Below, one piece after another: positions 53,697-63,589 of a DNA stretch of 64,000 bases. Below the pieces are notes generated by a model. It was not told where the DNA came from. It saw only the letters and a list, made by a program, of their open reading frames with translations, and made no database searches. The first letter of the stretch is position 1, and every line of letters starts with the position of its first letter. The DNA lies in assembly GCA_046262295.1 (NCBI GenBank), contig JBHENC010000002.1, forward strand, positions 124,001 through 188,000, read 5' to 3'. Origin of the DNA: JBHENC01 sp046262295 (GTDB lineage: Bacteria > Acidobacteriota > Blastocatellia > Pyrinomonadales > Pyrinomonadaceae). The translations under genes and the position numbers were made by a program.

Positions 53697-53824
53697 AAAC
53701 ACTCCCGCAAATAATCGTTCAAACCAAAACGGGCAGTGTAACAACATCCGCCCCAAGCCTCAACCTGCCGGATTGCGGGCGGTAGGGTAATAGTGTGTTG
53801 CTAAGAGAAGGAGGCGGCGGGCGG

Positions 53825-54196
53825 CTATGGCTTTTGCGTTGCTGGAGGAGATTGCGGTTGTTGCTGGGCTGTAGGAGTGGGAAGCTGTCGAATAACAATA
53901 TTGTTAATACTGTTGGCAAAATACCCGATAATAACCCCAATGAAAGTCAGCACCGCGATGGCTGCATAGATTTGCTTACCAATGGTCTCTAGCTTACTCC
54001 TCTGTTCCGATTGTTCTTTTTTCAGCCCATCCACAGCCTCAGTGAGCCTACCCATCGTCTCCTGCATACGCATTACAATTTCAAGGATATAAGTGTAATC
54101 GCCCGACGGCATAGGCGGGGGCGTTGTTTCAGGGTATCGAGGCGGGCTGACTTGCTCGCCGCCCGATCCGCGAGATTCTTTTCCCCTGCTAGGCAC
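53825..54196 (-). CDS. Coiled-coil membrane protein, unknown
   Basis: 123 residues. A Pro/Gly/Ser-rich N-terminus leads into a coiled coil (MQETMGRLTEAVDGLKKEQS, then KLETIGKQI), one membrane helix (IYAAIAVLTFIGVIIGYFAN) and a Pro/Gln-rich tail. The start overlaps the previous gene by eight bases. Composition is AT-richer than its neighbours. Unknown function. Confidence 0.6.
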   Translation of the reverse strand: MPSRGKESRGSGGEQVSPPRYPETTPPPMPSGDYTYILEIVMRMQETMGRLTEAVDGLKKEQSEQRSKLETIGKQIYAAIAVLTFIGVIIGYFANSINNIVIRQLPTPTAQQQPQSPPATQKP

Positions 54197-54467
54197 TATT
54201 GCTCTCCAACTTCGTTGCTATCCATTCCCACATATCCCGTGAACCAACGCCATAATATCCAGCCATTCCAAACGTAAGATACTTGTTGTTGGAGGGTGGT
54301 TCGCCTTGACAAAGTTTTACATATAACGCTTGGGCTGTACCTTTGAATGCTACAAGCCATGCGCCCCTGCCAATTTCATAATGATCATCAGGGAAATGTA
54401 TATTGAGTCTAGCCTTGACTAGCGCATCTACTTCTTGATGAATAGTGGTTACAATAAAGACTGTCAT
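54189..54467 (-). CDS. Small protein of unknown function, paired with TM gene
   Basis: 92 residues with an alpha/beta pattern: FIVTTIHQEVDALVKARLNI, then RGAWLVAFKGTAQALYVKLC. No known motif. It overlaps the start of the coiled-coil membrane protein by eight bases, so they form a two-gene unit in an AT-richer pocket between two G+C-rich genes. A small accessory or defence module is possible but unproven. Confidence 0.6.
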   Translation of the reverse strand: MTVFIVTTIHQEVDALVKARLNIHFPDDHYEIGRGAWLVAFKGTAQALYVKLCQGEPPSNNKYLTFGMAGYYGVGSRDMWEWIATKLESNSA

Positions 54468-54655
54468 CGGTAATCGCTCTTACTATAGCCTTTCAAATTG
54501 GCAGATTAGATTATACCGAGCCTAGCTGTGTCAATACAAATCTCGATTCACTTAAATATCTGTCAAATAAGTCTTTTAACTCTCAAATGATATTAGTAAT
54601 TCCTGCTTCCATTGCTGGCGTGCATCGTAAGTTTTGATAATGCCGCAGAGTTAGA

Positions 54656-55426
54656 CTACATAGCGAGCACGCGCATCATGGCGTCGTGGACGAGGCCGTT
54701 GCTGGCGAGGATGGGCGGCGTGTAAACGTCAACGCGAGTGTTATCGTAGCGTGAGACGCGCCCGCCCGCTTCTTCGACGAGGACGACTCCGGCGGCCACG
54801 TCCCAGGGGCGTAAGCCTTCTTCCCAGAAACCATCGAAGCGTCCGCAGGCGACATAGGCTAAATCAATCGCGGCGCTTCCGTCGCGGCGCACGGATTGGG
54901 CGTGCATTATGAAGTTGGTGAAGTGGCGCGCGAAGTCGCCGCGCTCCCTTACGTTGTAGGGAAAGCCCGTGCAGACCAACGCTTCGTTGAGATCGTCCGT
55001 CTCCGTGACGCGGATGCGCCGCCCGTTCAAGGTCGCGCCCTGACCGCGCTCGGCGGCGAACATCTCATCGCGTATCGGATCATAAATCACGCCGATGACA
55101 AGGTCGCGCGTGGGCGTGTGTTCGAGCGCGATGGAGACGCAGAAGCAAGGGTAGCTGTGCGCGTAGTTGGTCGTGCCGTCGAGCGGGTCAATGATCCACT
55201 TGTATTCGCCGCGCTGCTCTGTGTCGGAGATGCCGGATTCTTCGGCGAGAATGGCGTGGCGCGGATAGTGCGTCTGTATGCGTTCGACGATGAGGCGTTC
55301 CGCCGCTACGTCCGCTTCGGTGACGAGGTCTATGTCGCCCTTGTGCGAGATGGTGATCGCGCGCCCGAAGCGTTCCGCGAGAATGCGTCCGGCATCGCGC
55401 GCCGTGTTAATGGCAAAATCCAGCAA
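54656..55426 (-). CDS. Inositol monophosphatase (SuhB-like)
   Basis: 256 residues. Motifs HAILAEESGISD, then YKWIIDPLDGTTNYAHSYP with the Asp-Pro-Leu-Asp-Gly-Thr metal site, and the C-terminal GLRPWDVAAGVVLVEEAGG. The NYAHSYP continuation is typical of SuhB. It dephosphorylates inositol monophosphates and may also affect RNA polymerase, as SuhB does. This is the second family member in the window. Confidence 0.9.
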   Translation of the reverse strand: MLDFAINTARDAGRILAERFGRAITISHKGDIDLVTEADVAAERLIVERIQTHYPRHAILAEESGISDTEQRGEYKWIIDPLDGTTNYAHSYPCFCVSIALEHTPTRDLVIGVIYDPIRDEMFAAERGQGATLNGRRIRVTETDDLNEALVCTGFPYNVRERGDFARHFTNFIMHAQSVRRDGSAAIDLAYVACGRFDGFWEEGLRPWDVAAGVVLVEEAGGRVSRYDNTRVDVYTPPILASNGLVHDAMMRVLAM

Positions 55427-55485
55427 CTTTAATCTCCGATAAGTGAATGTTTGTAGAAGCGGCGTGTCCGACGGTTTGAACTGAT

Positions 55486-56493
55486 TTATCTGGCGGCGGC
55501 ATTGACTGAAGGGGCGGCGTTCGCTGCTTGAGCCGCCGGAGCCTTCATCTTTTGCGCGGCGATGCGCAGCAGTTCGGGAATCTGCTTGCTCCAGTATTTC
55601 ATGTTGTGCGCGCCCGGCAGCTCTCTGAATTCGTGCGGAATCTTTTGCGTAAGAAAAGTTTCATCGAGCTTGCGGCTGAATCGTAGCAGCGAATCTTCCG
55701 TGCCGCAGTCGAGATAAAAGTAGGGCAGGGCAGCGATGCGGTCGGCTGGCAATTCCCGAAACATTTTGTAGATATCGTTGGCGGCGCGCGTCTGGCTTCC
55801 GGCGGCTCCGAAGGCCTGCATGATGGAGTTAGAGAGAGCCGGGCTGTAGCCTTTCAAATCGTTTTCCGTCCACGCGGCAGCATCGAGCGCACCGCTCATC
55901 GAAGCGGCGTAGGCGAACATTTCCGGGTGCTTAATGCCGAATTTCAGCGCGCCGTAGCCGCCCATCGAAAGCCCGCCGATGCCGCGCCCGTCGCGTGCCG
56001 CAATCGCGCGATAGCGACGCTCTACGTCCGGGATCACTTCCTGCAAAATGTATGTCTCGTATTTATCCGTCGCAGTAGTGGCGCTGTCCGTGTACCAACT
56101 GTTGTTGCCTTCGGGCGTGACGATAATCAAATGAAACTGTGTAGCGGAATCGGCGAGCAGCGTTGGCGTCCAGATGTTGTAATGCCCGCCGTGACCGTGC
56201 AGCAGATAGACGACGGGATAGCGCGTCGCCTTTGTTGCGGGCGAAGAATAATCGGACGGCAAGTAGACGTTGTAAGGCAGTGTTTTGCCGATGAGCTTGC
56301 TCTGGAATTGCACCGTCTCCCCGCGCGCCGCCGCCGCAACGCTTTGAGCCTGCGCAGTAAAGGGAACGAGAACGATGAACAGCAGTAGCGGCAGCGCGAT
56401 GCTTGCCAAACTAGAGTTGATCGTCGAATGGATTTGCCGCGCGCCATTTTGATGAGAGTGTTTCGCGGCTGCAAAAGTTTTCGCCTGATTCAT
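55486..56493 (-). CDS. Exported esterase (EstA/FDH-like alpha/beta hydrolase)
   Basis: 335 residues. A signal peptide is preceded by a short polar N-terminus (hydrophobic ASIALPLLLFIVLVPFTAQA). The alpha/beta hydrolase domain has HGHGGHYNIW at the oxyanion region, nucleophile Ser in GIGGLSMGGYGALKF, and His in LPGAHNMKYW. An Asp lies in the CGTEDSLLRF loop. Family members cleave feruloyl and short-chain esters or act as S-formylglutathione hydrolases. Likely secreted; substrate unknown. Confidence 0.87.
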   Translation of the reverse strand: MNQAKTFAAAKHSHQNGARQIHSTINSSLASIALPLLLFIVLVPFTAQAQSVAAAARGETVQFQSKLIGKTLPYNVYLPSDYSSPATKATRYPVVYLLHGHGGHYNIWTPTLLADSATQFHLIIVTPEGNNSWYTDSATTATDKYETYILQEVIPDVERRYRAIAARDGRGIGGLSMGGYGALKFGIKHPEMFAYAASMSGALDAAAWTENDLKGYSPALSNSIMQAFGAAGSQTRAANDIYKMFRELPADRIAALPYFYLDCGTEDSLLRFSRKLDETFLTQKIPHEFRELPGAHNMKYWSKQIPELLRIAAQKMKAPAAQAANAAPSVNAAAR

Positions 56494-56720
56494 GTTGTGT
56501 CCTGTACCTTTGGATGTTAATAATGCGAGGCGTGTTCTTTCGTTCTCTTTCGCCGGGAAAAACGAAGCTTGATTGAAAGACTGTTTGAAAGATTTTTCGC
56601 GCGCTCGAAAACAAGCACCAATGTAATAACAGAAAACGCGCTTCGCGTGCTACCGCAAATGCCGCGCGACGCAATCAAAGTTTGCTGTGCCGCGCGTTTA
56701 TTCTGCGACACGATAATTCT

Positions 56721-57440
56721 ATGGCTTCCAGACGAAAGACAAACGCATGGACGCGCACCATCCGCGCATTGCTGCTCGCGCTTGCGTGCGTGATCCTCGC
56801 GCTCGTCTGGTGGGGCGTGCGCCACTCTTCGCGTCAGGCCGAGCCGCCCGCACAGATGCCTTCGCCGACTCCGATTGATAGCGCAAACGCGACACGCGAT
56901 GCGACGCCTTCGCCCGCGTTATCCCCCGCGACACCGTTCGCCACACCGTCGCCGCTTCCGGCGTCAACGCCACAGCCTTCTTCACAATCGAACTCGGTTG
57001 AAGGAAAACAACTGCTTATTCCCGTCGCCGGAGTGCGTCCGGAAGCGTTGCAGGACACGTTTACGGATGCGCGCTCTGAAGGCCGCGTGCATGACGCGCT
57101 TGACATTCCGGCGGCGCGCAACACGCCCGTCTTGGCCGCCGCCGACGGAACCATCGTTAAACTTTTTCAGAGCGTGCGCGGCGGCACGACCATTTATCAA
57201 TTAGACCCCGACAACCGAACCGTTTATTACTATGCGCATCTGGATCATTACGCGGAGAATCTCACCGAAGGCCGCGTCGTGCGTCGCGGCGAACTGATCG
57301 CTTACGTCGGCGACACGGGCAACGCCGTGCCCGGCAACTATCATTTGCACTTTTCCATTTCACTCATCAACGATCCGAAACATTTCTACGACGGAACCAA
57401 CATCAACCCTTACCCTCTGCTGCGTCGCGCCGCGCCCTGA
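56721..57440 (+). CDS. M23 family peptidoglycan endopeptidase-like protein
   Basis: 239 residues. One N-terminal membrane anchor (about 14-33), a Pro/Ser/Thr-rich linker (38-95), then the M23 domain with GRVHDALDIPA (His and Asp of the zinc site) and NYHLHFSIS. Outer-membrane or periplasmic wall remodelling is expected. ATG 56721 begins just before the anchor. The next gene is an L,D-transpeptidase, matching a wall-related pair. Confidence 0.85.
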   Translation: MASRRKTNAWTRTIRALLLALACVILALVWWGVRHSSRQAEPPAQMPSPTPIDSANATRDATPSPALSPATPFATPSPLPASTPQPSSQSNSVEGKQLLIPVAGVRPEALQDTFTDARSEGRVHDALDIPAARNTPVLAAADGTIVKLFQSVRGGTTIYQLDPDNRTVYYYAHLDHYAENLTEGRVVRRGELIAYVGDTGNAVPGNYHLHFSISLINDPKHFYDGTNINPYPLLRRAAP

Positions 57441-57713
57441 AGCCTCATCGCGCGCAAAAGTGTGCCGCCAGTGCTGCCCGCGTTTGTTCGCTTATAGTGC
57501 AAGGGAAAGTGCGCCCGCGCCTCGTTTGTGTAGCAACTCCGGTCAAACAAACGCCCAAAACACGGGAACGACTTTTGCATAAGAATCTCCAAGCATCTCT
57601 GCCCGCGTTAGAAATTTTGCGATGCAAACAGGCCACCGTCATCGCCGTAGAGTGAAGCCATCGCCGAAAGCTATTGACGCATTTAACGAACACGAATGAG
57701 GAAGCCGGAAAAT

Positions 57714-59243
57714 ATGGAAAGATTTTTGCGGATAACGATTTTAAGTCTTGCGCTAATCATCATCTCAATCGGAGCCGCCTGCGCGACCGCGCCGGACAAC
57801 ACGGCTAACACAAATTCGACAACGACGGCCAACACGACCACGACCGCCGCCACCACCGCGTCGCCGCAGCCGACGCCGCAACCCACGAACAACGCGACGA
57901 ACGCCACAGATTTGCCGGTCACGTTACCCGTGCTCGACGCTTTTTTCGCCGACGAAACTTTCACGGCGGATTTGAAATCCAAGCTCAACTTAAACGACGA
58001 GCAGATCGGTAAACTTCGCACCATCGCGCGCGAGCAGACATCTACGCTGCGCGAATCGGATACGGATAATTACAACGGCACGACGACCGCCGCCAGCGCA
58101 CACGCCGCCGAACAGATCAAAGGCGTCATCGGCGCTGAAAAGACCGAGCAACTTTTAGCCCTTGTGCGCCAACGCTGGAACGGCGATGACACCGCGAGCC
58201 CAGGCAGTGCCGCGAATAACGCTCCCATCAATACCAACGCGAGCGCCCTTAATAGCAGCGCGGGCACGGACACGAATACAACAAATAGTTCCGCGCGAAA
58301 GTTTAACGGCGTGCCGACGGATACGCGCATCGTCGTTAACGCGCCCGCGTATCGCATGGACATCTTCGATAACGGTAAACTCACTAAATCTTACAAAGTC
58401 GGTATCGGCTATCCTGAATTTCCTTTGCCGACGGGACTACGCAAAGCCAGTTCGATTATCGTCAACCCGACGTGGACGCCGCCGGACGAACCCTGGGTAG
58501 CGTCGTCCAACAAGGTCAAGGCCGGGCAAAAGGTAGAGGCCGGGAGTAAGTTGAATCCGCTCGGGCCGATTAAGATTCCGATTGGTTTGCCGTCTTTGAT
58601 TCACGGCGGAAAATCTCCCGCGAAACTCGGCAGCTTCGCCTCGCACGGCTGCGTCGGATTGACCAGCCCGCAGGTGGAAGAAGTCGCCTTGAAGATCGCG
58701 CAGATCGGCGGCGCGGATTTGAATCAGGAGAAGCTCGCCGAATTCATGAAAGATAAGACGGAGACGAAAAACGTCAAGTTGAACAGCGCCGTGCCGGTCG
58801 AACTACGCTACGAAACACTCGTTGTCGAAGACGGCAAACTGCACGTTTACCGCGATGTCTATGATAAAGGCACGAACACGGAAGCGAATTTGCGGGCGGT
58901 GCTCGACTCCTACGGCGCATCGTTCGATCAACTGAGCGAACAAGAACGCGCGCAGGCGTTGAACGCGCTGAAGCAAATGTCGCGCGACGCTAACGGCAAT
59001 CCCACCGGCGGCGCAGGTAACGCCAAAACCGATGCTCCGTCGGGCAACAAAAACTCTTCAGGCAAAAACAGTAAAGTCGAAAGCGACAAAGTGACGCGCG
59101 CCGTCAAGGGACAGAAAGAGATCGTCGTTCCCATCGCCGCGCTTGCAGGCAAAGGTTATCCCGCGCCGGTTGACCTTAACACGGGCGGCGCGACGAAAAC
59201 CGCCGCCAATAATGCGCGCCCGCCCGCCAGAAAAAAGCGTTAG
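57714..59243 (+). CDS. L,D-transpeptidase with Asn/Thr-rich linkers
   Basis: 509 residues from the ATG at 57714. A signal sequence with a weak lipobox (SIGAAC, Cys23) is followed by an Asn/Thr-rich linker (27-65). The YkuD domain (about 205-370) has RIVVNAPAYRMDIFDNGK, GGKSPAKLGSFASHGCVGLT with the His and catalytic Cys, and a SPQVEEVA helix. The C-terminus is Lys/Gly/Asn-rich. It cross-links peptidoglycan or attaches proteins to it. A start six codons upstream (57696) is also possible. Confidence 0.87.
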   Translation: MERFLRITILSLALIIISIGAACATAPDNTANTNSTTTANTTTTAATTASPQPTPQPTNNATNATDLPVTLPVLDAFFADETFTADLKSKLNLNDEQIGKLRTIAREQTSTLRESDTDNYNGTTTAASAHAAEQIKGVIGAEKTEQLLALVRQRWNGDDTASPGSAANNAPINTNASALNSSAGTDTNTTNSSARKFNGVPTDTRIVVNAPAYRMDIFDNGKLTKSYKVGIGYPEFPLPTGLRKASSIIVNPTWTPPDEPWVASSNKVKAGQKVEAGSKLNPLGPIKIPIGLPSLIHGGKSPAKLGSFASHGCVGLTSPQVEEVALKIAQIGGADLNQEKLAEFMKDKTETKNVKLNSAVPVELRYETLVVEDGKLHVYRDVYDKGTNTEANLRAVLDSYGASFDQLSEQERAQALNALKQMSRDANGNPTGGAGNAKTDAPSGNKNSSGKNSKVESDKVTRAVKGQKEIVVPIAALAGKGYPAPVDLNTGGATKTAANNARPPARKKR

Positions 59244-59338
59244 ACCTTTAATTACGCGCAACACGAAAGCGGGCGAATGTTCTATCAACATAGAATATTC
59301 GCCCGCTTCGCTGTGTGCGGTTTTATGTATGCGTGAAT

Positions 59339-60838
59339 TTATAGATCGAACGCGCCGCGCCGGATACTCTCGACGATTTTTGCGATGTCCGGCGAGAGCG
59401 AGCGGTCTTCGGTCAAGCGCGCGATGAGCGAGCGCACAATCTCGTAGGCGCGTTGTGCGCCGCGTCCCGCGCGAAGCGGCGCGCGGCTTTCCAGAGCTTC
59501 GGCGGCGGCCAACAGTTCTATCGCCAGAACGTGCTCGGCGTTCTCCACGATGGCGCGCAGTTTCACAGCCCCCGTCATGCCCATCGAAACGTGATCTTCC
59601 TTGCCGCCCGATGTCGGCAGATTGTCGGTGCTCGCCGGATGCGCGAGAATCTTCATTTCGTTGAGCAGCGCAACGGCTGTCACCTGCGCGATCATAAAGC
59701 CGGAAGACATCCCCGGATGAATCGCCAGAAAGGGCGGCAAGCCTTCGCTCAGATCGGGATTAACGAGCCGCTCGATGCGCCGTTCGCTGATGCTCGCCAG
59801 ATGGACAAGCGCGATGCCCGCGTAATCGAAAGCGAGCGCAAGCGGCGCGCCGTGAAAATTGCCGCCCGATAAAACTTCTTCCGTTGCGGCGAAGACCAGC
59901 GGATTGTCTGTCGCGCTGCCCGTCTCCGTTTCGACGATTTCGCGCGCGTGCTTAATCGCCCCGCGCACCGCGCCGTGAACCTGCGGCATACACCGAAGGC
60001 TGTAAGCATCCTGCACGCGCGGATCATCTTCGAGGTGCGAGGTTCTGATTTCGCTGTCGCTTAGAAGCTCGCGCAAATGTCCGGCGACGGCGAGTTGCCC
60101 TGTGTGCGGGCGAAGCGCGTGGATGCGTTCGTCGAAGGCGACGGGCGTGCCGCGCAGGGCTTCGAGCGTCATCGCGCCCGCGACATCGGCAACGCGCGCG
60201 AGCGTTTCGGCACGAAGCAGCGCGAGCGCGCCCGTCGCCGCCATCGCCTGCGTGCCGTTGAGCAGCGCGATGCCTTCTTTGGCTTCGAGCTGCACGGGTT
60301 CGATACCGGCACGCCGCAACGCTTCCGCGCCCGTCAATCTTTTGCCTTGATAAAGGGCTTCGCCTTCACCGATCACGACGAGCGCGAGATGCGCGAGCGG
60401 CGCAAGATCGCCGCTTGCGCCGACCGAACCTTTTTCGGGAATCAACGGATGCACGCCGCGCTCAAGCATTTGAACGAGCGTTTCGACGACAAGAGAACGC
60501 GCGCCGCTATAGCCGAGCGCAAGCACATTGGCGCGCAATAGCAGCATCGCGCGCGTCTCCGCTTCGGAGAGCGGCGCGCCGACGCCGCACGCATGGCTGC
60601 GCACTAAATTGAGTTGCAACTGTCGCAACTCGTCCGGCGCGATGGAGTAGTCTGAAAGTTTGCCGAAGCCCGTGTTGACGCCATAGACGACGCGGCCTTT
60701 GGCAAGAATGTTTTCGATGCTCCGGCGTGCCGCTTCAACTCGCACGCGGGCGGCGGGCGCAAGCGCGACGTGCTCCGTGCCGCCCGCGACGCCTGCGATC
60801 TGCGCGAGCGAAAGTGTTTGTCCGTTCAGTTCGATCAT
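59339..60838 (-). CDS. hutH: Histidine ammonia-lyase
   Basis: 499 residues. Ala141-Ser142-Gly143 (VGASGDLAPL) cyclise to the MIO prosthetic group; Tyr52 in VVYGVNTGFGKLSD and the later TDNLPTSGGKEDHVSMG are also conserved. It removes ammonia from histidine to give urocanate. No other hut gene is nearby, so another MIO lyase (tyrosine/phenylalanine) cannot be ruled out, although the motifs suit HutH. It converges on the L,D-transpeptidase gene. Confidence 0.9.
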   Translation of the reverse strand: MIELNGQTLSLAQIAGVAGGTEHVALAPAARVRVEAARRSIENILAKGRVVYGVNTGFGKLSDYSIAPDELRQLQLNLVRSHACGVGAPLSEAETRAMLLLRANVLALGYSGARSLVVETLVQMLERGVHPLIPEKGSVGASGDLAPLAHLALVVIGEGEALYQGKRLTGAEALRRAGIEPVQLEAKEGIALLNGTQAMAATGALALLRAETLARVADVAGAMTLEALRGTPVAFDERIHALRPHTGQLAVAGHLRELLSDSEIRTSHLEDDPRVQDAYSLRCMPQVHGAVRGAIKHAREIVETETGSATDNPLVFAATEEVLSGGNFHGAPLALAFDYAGIALVHLASISERRIERLVNPDLSEGLPPFLAIHPGMSSGFMIAQVTAVALLNEMKILAHPASTDNLPTSGGKEDHVSMGMTGAVKLRAIVENAEHVLAIELLAAAEALESRAPLRAGRGAQRAYEIVRSLIARLTEDRSLSPDIAKIVESIRRGAFDL

Positions 60839-60896
60839 GAAAGCAACCAGACAATCCCTACATAGATAATCGCCGGAGCGGGTTCGTCGGATGCGC

Positions 60897-61946
60897 TTAG
60901 TGTCTGGTTAATAACTCTTCCGAAACATCTTTGGCGATCTCCGGCTCCGTTTTGTTCTGCCGCTTAAACTCGCCGGTGTTGGTTGCGGCGTTGCCACTTG
61001 TAGTGCGCACGCGCTGACGCGCGCGTTTGGCGCGACGCTCTGTCACATCGCGGCGGCGCGAACTCGTTGCCGCCGCAAGCGTCCAATCGGTCATGCGGCG
61101 CAAGGGGCGCATAGAGAATTCATGGCGCGGCAAAACTTCGCCGGTCGCTTCGCGCAGCCGCACGGTGGCAATCGCAAAAGTTATAATCGCCAGATTAAAA
61201 ATGACGCCGACCCACAGCACAAACCAGCCGGGCACAAGGCCGATGGTGGCGCGATCAACAAACTGGCTGAAGTGCGTGGCGGGAATCGGGTGCAAATAAA
61301 CTTTCAGATTCCAGCTCGCCGCGAGCAGCGCGAAAATCCACAGATAGTTGCGGCGCAGGCGGCGTCCGATGGCCTCCGACATACTGATCGTGAAGTGCGG
61401 CGTTAAGAGATCGGCGGCCAGATGGTCTGCCCATTCTTCATCGGGAAGATGTTCGGGCGCGAGCATTTGCGCGAAGTAGCCCGTTTCGAGCACGCGCACA
61501 CGGCTCGACCAGATTTCGTAATAACGATAACGGCGCGCTTCCATGTGTAGAAAAAAGGAGACGAGCACAGAGTTGATGAGAATCACAAAATGCGGATTGC
61601 TGGGCGCGCTGAAGGCGAAAGAGAGCGTACCGGCGGCGGTCAGTACAGCCCAGTTCGTCGTCGTATCGAGACGGTTGCGCCATGTGTTGGCGCGCTGCAC
61701 CTCGCCGCGATAAAAGTGCGCCATCGCGGTATTAAACTCGGCGCTGGTGGGCGTGCGCGGTGAAAGCGAAAGCTTCGAGGGCGCGTTCTTCTTTTCCGTC
61801 GCGGCCTCTGCACTTGAAGTCGGCGAAGGCGCGCGTAGACGACCGGACAGCGCGGGTGGTGGTGTTGGCGATGGCGAAAGATTTGCGTTGCCGCGCGTGC
61901 CGCCCGGCAGAGAACCTGTATTGCTTGATCGAACATCCTTGCTCAT
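60897..61946 (-). CDS. DUF2270 membrane protein
   Basis: 349 residues. A Pro/Ser-rich disordered N-terminus (1-70) leads into DUF2270: MAHFYRGEVQRANTWRNRLD, then two membrane helices (NWAVLTAAGTLSFAFSAP and HFVILINSVLVSFFLHME), RYRYYEIWSSRVRVLE, a polar part and two more helices. The C-terminus is Arg/Lys-rich. Function unknown. It starts 33 bases from the glycosylase stop. Confidence 0.8.
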   Translation of the reverse strand: MSKDVRSSNTGSLPGGTRGNANLSPSPTPPPALSGRLRAPSPTSSAEAATEKKNAPSKLSLSPRTPTSAEFNTAMAHFYRGEVQRANTWRNRLDTTTNWAVLTAAGTLSFAFSAPSNPHFVILINSVLVSFFLHMEARRYRYYEIWSSRVRVLETGYFAQMLAPEHLPDEEWADHLAADLLTPHFTISMSEAIGRRLRRNYLWIFALLAASWNLKVYLHPIPATHFSQFVDRATIGLVPGWFVLWVGVIFNLAIITFAIATVRLREATGEVLPRHEFSMRPLRRMTDWTLAAATSSRRRDVTERRAKRARQRVRTTSGNAATNTGEFKRQNKTEPEIAKDVSEELLTRH

Positions 61947-61979
61947 TGATTTAATCCGCGTCCGCGCTTCCCTTGTTTT

Positions 61980-62948
61980 TCAAACGCGCGCGGTCTTGCT
62001 TGATAATAGCACGCCGTCAGGCCGCAGGTTGATAATTCCCGTGCGTAGCGCGGCCAAAACGTAGATGGTGACGTAAGACCCCCACTCGCCCCAACGCTCT
62101 GCGGCGATGGCGCGCACCTCGCGCTCGCTTAACGGCGCACCGTTGTTGTAATACTTGAAAACGAACTTGCGCAACGCCAAATCGCCCGCCGGAAAAAGGT
62201 TCGTGCGGCCAAAGTGAAGCAAGAGCGCCCATTCCGCCGTCCAGCGTCCGACGCCGCGCAACCCTGTGAGGCGCGCGATGACGGTTTCGTTGTCCGCCTG
62301 CTCTAACTTGCGTTCGTCAATCGCGCCGCTCATGGTTTCGCGCGCCACAGCGATTAACGCGGCGGCCTTCGCGCCGGAAATTCCCAACGTGCGTAACTCT
62401 TCGATGGGCACCGCCGCCAGAATTTCCGGGCGCGGGAAAGCGAAAAATGTTTCGCCCTTGACCCTTAATCGCGCGCCGTATTTTTCGACGAGGCGGCGTT
62501 TCAAGACGACGGCGACGGCCGTTGAGATTTGTTGCAGTAGAATCGAGATCGAGAGCGATTCAAAAAGCGTCGGCCAACGCGCCAGATGCAGCCCGTGATG
62601 TGCCGCTTCTATCTCACACATGAGCGGATCGTCCGCGATAGCCGCGCGAAACTTTTTAAGGTCATGGTCTATGCTGAAAATTCTTTCAATGAACTGCGCC
62701 GCACGTTGCAAGTCCTGCGATGCCGTAGCCTCATCAGCTTTCGTTTCAACCGAGACGACGAGCGAGGGGCGCGCTATTGTTCCTTGCGATTCAACGCGGA
62801 TCAGATGAAGGCGTTCGCCGAACTGAAAAAGGCGGCGGTAGCTGTTTCCGTCGAAGGTGTCTACGGCTTCGGCTTCCGTGAACCGCAGGAAACTCGCGGT
62901 GCGCGCGAAATCGAAGGGGGCGCGCGGGCGTATGTTGATCGTGTGCAT
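61980..62948 (-). CDS. DNA-3-methyladenine glycosylase (AlkA-like)
   Basis: 322 residues. An N-terminal AlkA-N-like domain precedes the HhH-GPD fold: hairpin LTGLRGVGRWTAEWALLL (about 228-245) and the catalytic Asp256 in LFPAGDLALRKF. It removes alkylated bases in base-excision repair. No Fe-S cluster motif is present, in agreement with AlkA rather than Nth. It reads toward DUF2270 with a 33-base gap. Confidence 0.88.
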   Translation of the reverse strand: MHTINIRPRAPFDFARTASFLRFTEAEAVDTFDGNSYRRLFQFGERLHLIRVESQGTIARPSLVVSVETKADEATASQDLQRAAQFIERIFSIDHDLKKFRAAIADDPLMCEIEAAHHGLHLARWPTLFESLSISILLQQISTAVAVVLKRRLVEKYGARLRVKGETFFAFPRPEILAAVPIEELRTLGISGAKAAALIAVARETMSGAIDERKLEQADNETVIARLTGLRGVGRWTAEWALLLHFGRTNLFPAGDLALRKFVFKYYNNGAPLSEREVRAIAAERWGEWGSYVTIYVLAALRTGIINLRPDGVLLSSKTARV

Positions 62949-63070
62949 CTTGCATGGAAGTGTCGCTGAAACGGATGCGGCGCGTCAAAGGCACATCGCT
63001 TGACAGCCTTGCGAACGGCCTCCTATATTGAACGGCGCACTGCTTTTCAACTGAGAGCGAAATTCTTAAC

Positions 63071-63589
63071 GTGACGCCGCAGCAAACAATCCAAACGGAA
63101 GATATCCGGCACGACGCGGACGATGCGAAGGATACGGATACGCGCTGGATGCAGGATGCGATCAGTGCGGCGCGTGCCGCACAGGAGTTGGGCGAAGTGC
63201 CCGTCGGCGCGTGCGTGGTGACAAGCGACGGCCATCAACTTTTAGCCGTCGCCGGAAATTTAACGCGCACGAATTGCGATCCAACGGCGCACGCGGAAAT
63301 CGTCGCCCTCCGCGAAGCGGCGCGCGTCGCAGGCAACTACAGGTTAACGGATGCGATTCTCTATTCGACCATCGAGCCGTGCGCGATGTGCGCAGGCGCG
63401 CTCGTGCAGGCGAGAATCAAGCGGCTGGTATACGGGGCGCGCGACGAACGCGCCGGAGCCGTCCATTCACAGTTTCGTCTTTGCGATGCGGAGATTTTGA
63501 ATCATCGTATGGAGATCACGTCGGGCGTTTTGGAAGCGGAATGCCGCGCGCTGATGCAGGAATTTTTCCGCGCCCGCCGTAGAGGTTGA
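63071..63589 (+). CDS. tadA: tRNA adenosine(34) deaminase-type enzyme
   Basis: 172 residues. Zinc and catalytic residues: His74-Ala-Glu76 (TAHAEIVALREA), and Cys104/Cys107 (EPCAMCAGALVQ). The last helix RALMQEFFRARR closes as in TadA, which makes inosine at position 34 of tRNA-Arg. A 30-residue acidic N-terminal extension is unusual, so the true start may lie downstream; GTG 63071 is the first in-frame candidate. A guanine deaminase is an alternative but the PCAMC-AGA form suits TadA. Confidence 0.85.
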   Translation: MTPQQTIQTEDIRHDADDAKDTDTRWMQDAISAARAAQELGEVPVGACVVTSDGHQLLAVAGNLTRTNCDPTAHAEIVALREAARVAGNYRLTDAILYSTIEPCAMCAGALVQARIKRLVYGARDERAGAVHSQFRLCDAEILNHRMEITSGVLEAECRALMQEFFRARRRG

